A stretch of DNA of 14,844 nucleotides from Eggerthellaceae bacterium (GTDB taxonomy: Bacteria; Actinomycetota; Coriobacteriia; Coriobacteriales; Eggerthellaceae): assembly GCA_003452695.1 (NCBI GenBank), contig DMNP01000077.1:2034-16877 (forward strand), in the 5' to 3' direction. The position numbers were made by a program, and so were the translations under genes. How positions within the stretch are numbered: position 1 is the stretch's first letter; the number at the start of each line of letters is the position of its first letter. The notes under the pieces are model-generated. The model saw only the letters and a program-made list of their open reading frames with translations. It searched no databases and was not told where the DNA came from. Below are positions 14,042-14,844 of the stretch, piece after piece.

Positions 14042-14080
14042 CCGCTTAGGGGGCGGTACGCGAGGCGCCGCGAGGCCTTA
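14042..14080 (-). promoter_or_regulatory. GC-rich hairpin region between precursor C and kinase
   Basis: The 101-base gap contains short GC-rich self-complementary elements (CCGCC/GGCGG around an 8-base loop near 14040-14057, and a GGCGCC core near 14065). There is no T run. It may dampen transcription of the enzyme genes relative to the precursor or protect the precursor transcript. Confidence 0.25.
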
Positions 14081-14088
14081 GTTGTCGT

Positions 14089-14280
14089 TTATGACCAGGA
14101 ATAGCAACTGCAGCTGCCGGACGTCCCGCAGAAGCCGCCGGCAATGGCTTCGAGTTGCTCGTCGTTCAAGCTGAGGCCCGCATTCTCGATCAGTTCCTTG
14201 AAGTCGTTCGGGTTATCGCTTTCCAGGGCCTTCTTCAGGTTGTTCCTGCCGACCTTCTCGACAATCTCGTTCATGTCCAT
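14089..14280 (-). CDS. Nif11-like precursor peptide C with a Ser/Cys-rich core
   Basis: A 63-aa precursor. The leader (MDMNEIVEKVGRNNLKKALE start, LNDEQLEAIAGG end, GG at 48-49) is of the Nif11-like type but differs from the leaders of precursors A and B. The 14-residue core is FCGTSGSCSCYSWS: three Cys (51, 57, 59), five Ser, one Thr, one Tyr, one Trp and no charged residue. Cys residues suit radical SAM thioether formation, and the hydroxyl residues suit phosphorylation or nucleotidylation by the HipA-like, nucleotidyltransferase or Fic proteins nearby. The ATG at 14280 follows GGGGAG at 5 bases; ATG 14274 is a poorer alternative. It is first gene of the minus-strand operon with a good promoter (14344-14372). 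Confidence 0.85.
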   Translation of the reverse strand: MDMNEIVEKVGRNNLKKALESDNPNDFKELIENAGLSLNDEQLEAIAGGFCGTSGSCSCYSWS

Positions 14281-14343
14281 GTTTTCTCCCCAATCGCAAC
14301 GCACTGTCGTTTCAGATGTTTTCCAACATAAGCATGCGCTTCA

Positions 14344-14372
14344 ATTGTACGATAAACGCCCGTGCCCATCAA
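14344..14372 (-). promoter_or_regulatory. Predicted sigma-70-type promoter of precursor C operon
   Basis: On the minus strand, TTGATG (14372-14367) and TACAAT (14349-14344) are separated by exactly 17 bases, close to the housekeeping consensus. This puts the transcript start near 14336, about 55 bases before the precursor ATG. The region to 14470 holds no gene. Confidence 0.6.
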
Positions 14373-14475
14373 AACGATAATCAGCCACCCGTTTCACCCT
14401 TTCGCCCTTCAATCCACCCCCGTTCCGGTCACGGTAATTCCTACCGGAATGCAAGGACAATCGCCCCTTCCCGTG

Positions 14476-14844
14476 TTACCCGAAGTTGTGTAAATAATAC
14501 TTCTGACCTGCTCCAACTTCTTCCGTGGAAGAACGGGGTTTTAGCGTAAAATCCCGTCTTTGACAGTTTGAGTCTCGATTTCCTCCATCTCCGCGCACGC
14601 GCTCCATCTGCATCGAGCGCAGCGCGTCTATCACCTGCGGACAGGTGAAGGCGCCGCCCAGGCGCTTCTCCACGATGCGGCAGGCGAGCAGAGCGACGAA
14701 GCGGGCAAGGAAGTGGGCGCGTATGCGGTCCTCGCGGCTGAGGTAGACCGGGCGCGCCTTCATCTCGTGCTTCATGATCCTGAAGCACTCCTCGATCTCC
14801 CAGCGGCCGGCGGCGACCTTCAGGATCCCCGGCACGTCGTCGAC
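14476..14844 (-). mobile_element. 3' part of an IS1634-like (IS4-superfamily) transposase
   Basis: The frame runs off the right window edge. It contains GRWEIEECFRIMKHEMKARP, the C-terminal catalytic Glu motif of DDE transposases of the IS1634 group, followed by EDRIRAHFLARFVALLACRI and VEKRLGG, typical of that family. After ALRSMQMERVRGDGG the sequence no longer looks like the family's normal end (a stretch with ALHEAFGFRTD-like residues is missing), so the 3' end may be truncated or frameshifted before the stop at 14476-14478. A 7-bp palindrome (TTCTTCC-GT-GGAAGAA) occurs at about 14518-14533. The other end of the element is outside the window. Confidence 0.7.

Noticed and set aside
1..14844. 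CRISPR array
   Set aside because: No regularly spaced direct repeats were seen; the only long repeats are the maturase duplicate and single inverted repeats.

Overview
The window is GC-rich (about 60% by eye) and looks like an accessory island of a high-GC anaerobic gut actinobacterium, most likely a coriobacterium (Eggerthellaceae-like). That assignment is inference from codon usage, Nif11-like leader peptides, a cell-wall-anchored S15 peptidase, and remnants of a conjugative element and of an IS1634-like transposase. No ribosomal or housekeeping marker is present to confirm it.

Left part (1-2100): an orphan HipA-like kinase gene on the minus strand lies downstream of a short double-glycine-leader peptide gene, with two minus-strand hairpins between them. 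From 2260 to 5930 the DNA is scrambled. It holds N-terminal scraps of an aldo/keto reductase and of a flavodoxin-fold NAD(P)H oxidoreductase, a duplicated and truncated 5' end of a radical SAM gene, and an unidentified 193-aa gene whose downstream partner is cut off by that duplicate. It also holds a small XRE regulator with a terminator, a tyrosine integrase missing both ends and fused tail-to-head with the start of another mobile-element gene, and a DUF2442-like protein.

Right part (5990-14300): this appears to be a RiPP-like peptide maturation locus. Two precursors (5995-6192 and 9063-9341, both minus) share almost the same 45-residue Nif11-like leader but carry unrelated cores, one with two Cys and one rich in Pro, Arg and Lys. 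A secreted S15 Xaa-Pro peptidase with a sortase-like tail sits between them. A radical SAM/SPASM maturase gene overlaps a Fic-family gene (plus strand, 9540-11778). Converging on them is a minus-strand operon with a good promoter: a third precursor with a Ser/Cys-rich 14-residue core, a second HipA-like kinase, and a fusion of a radical SAM-like domain that has lost its cluster cysteines to a minimal nucleotidyltransferase domain. The right edge enters an IS1634-like transposase.

The striking point is that genes for a radical SAM maturase, a Fic protein, a HipA-like kinase and a nucleotidyltransferase fused to a dead maturase-like domain surround Nif11-like precursors. A reasonable but unproven reading is a peptide modification system that adds phosphate or nucleotide groups as well as radical SAM crosslinks, or a toxin-antitoxin-like system built around the peptides. 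No C39-type exporter is in the window.
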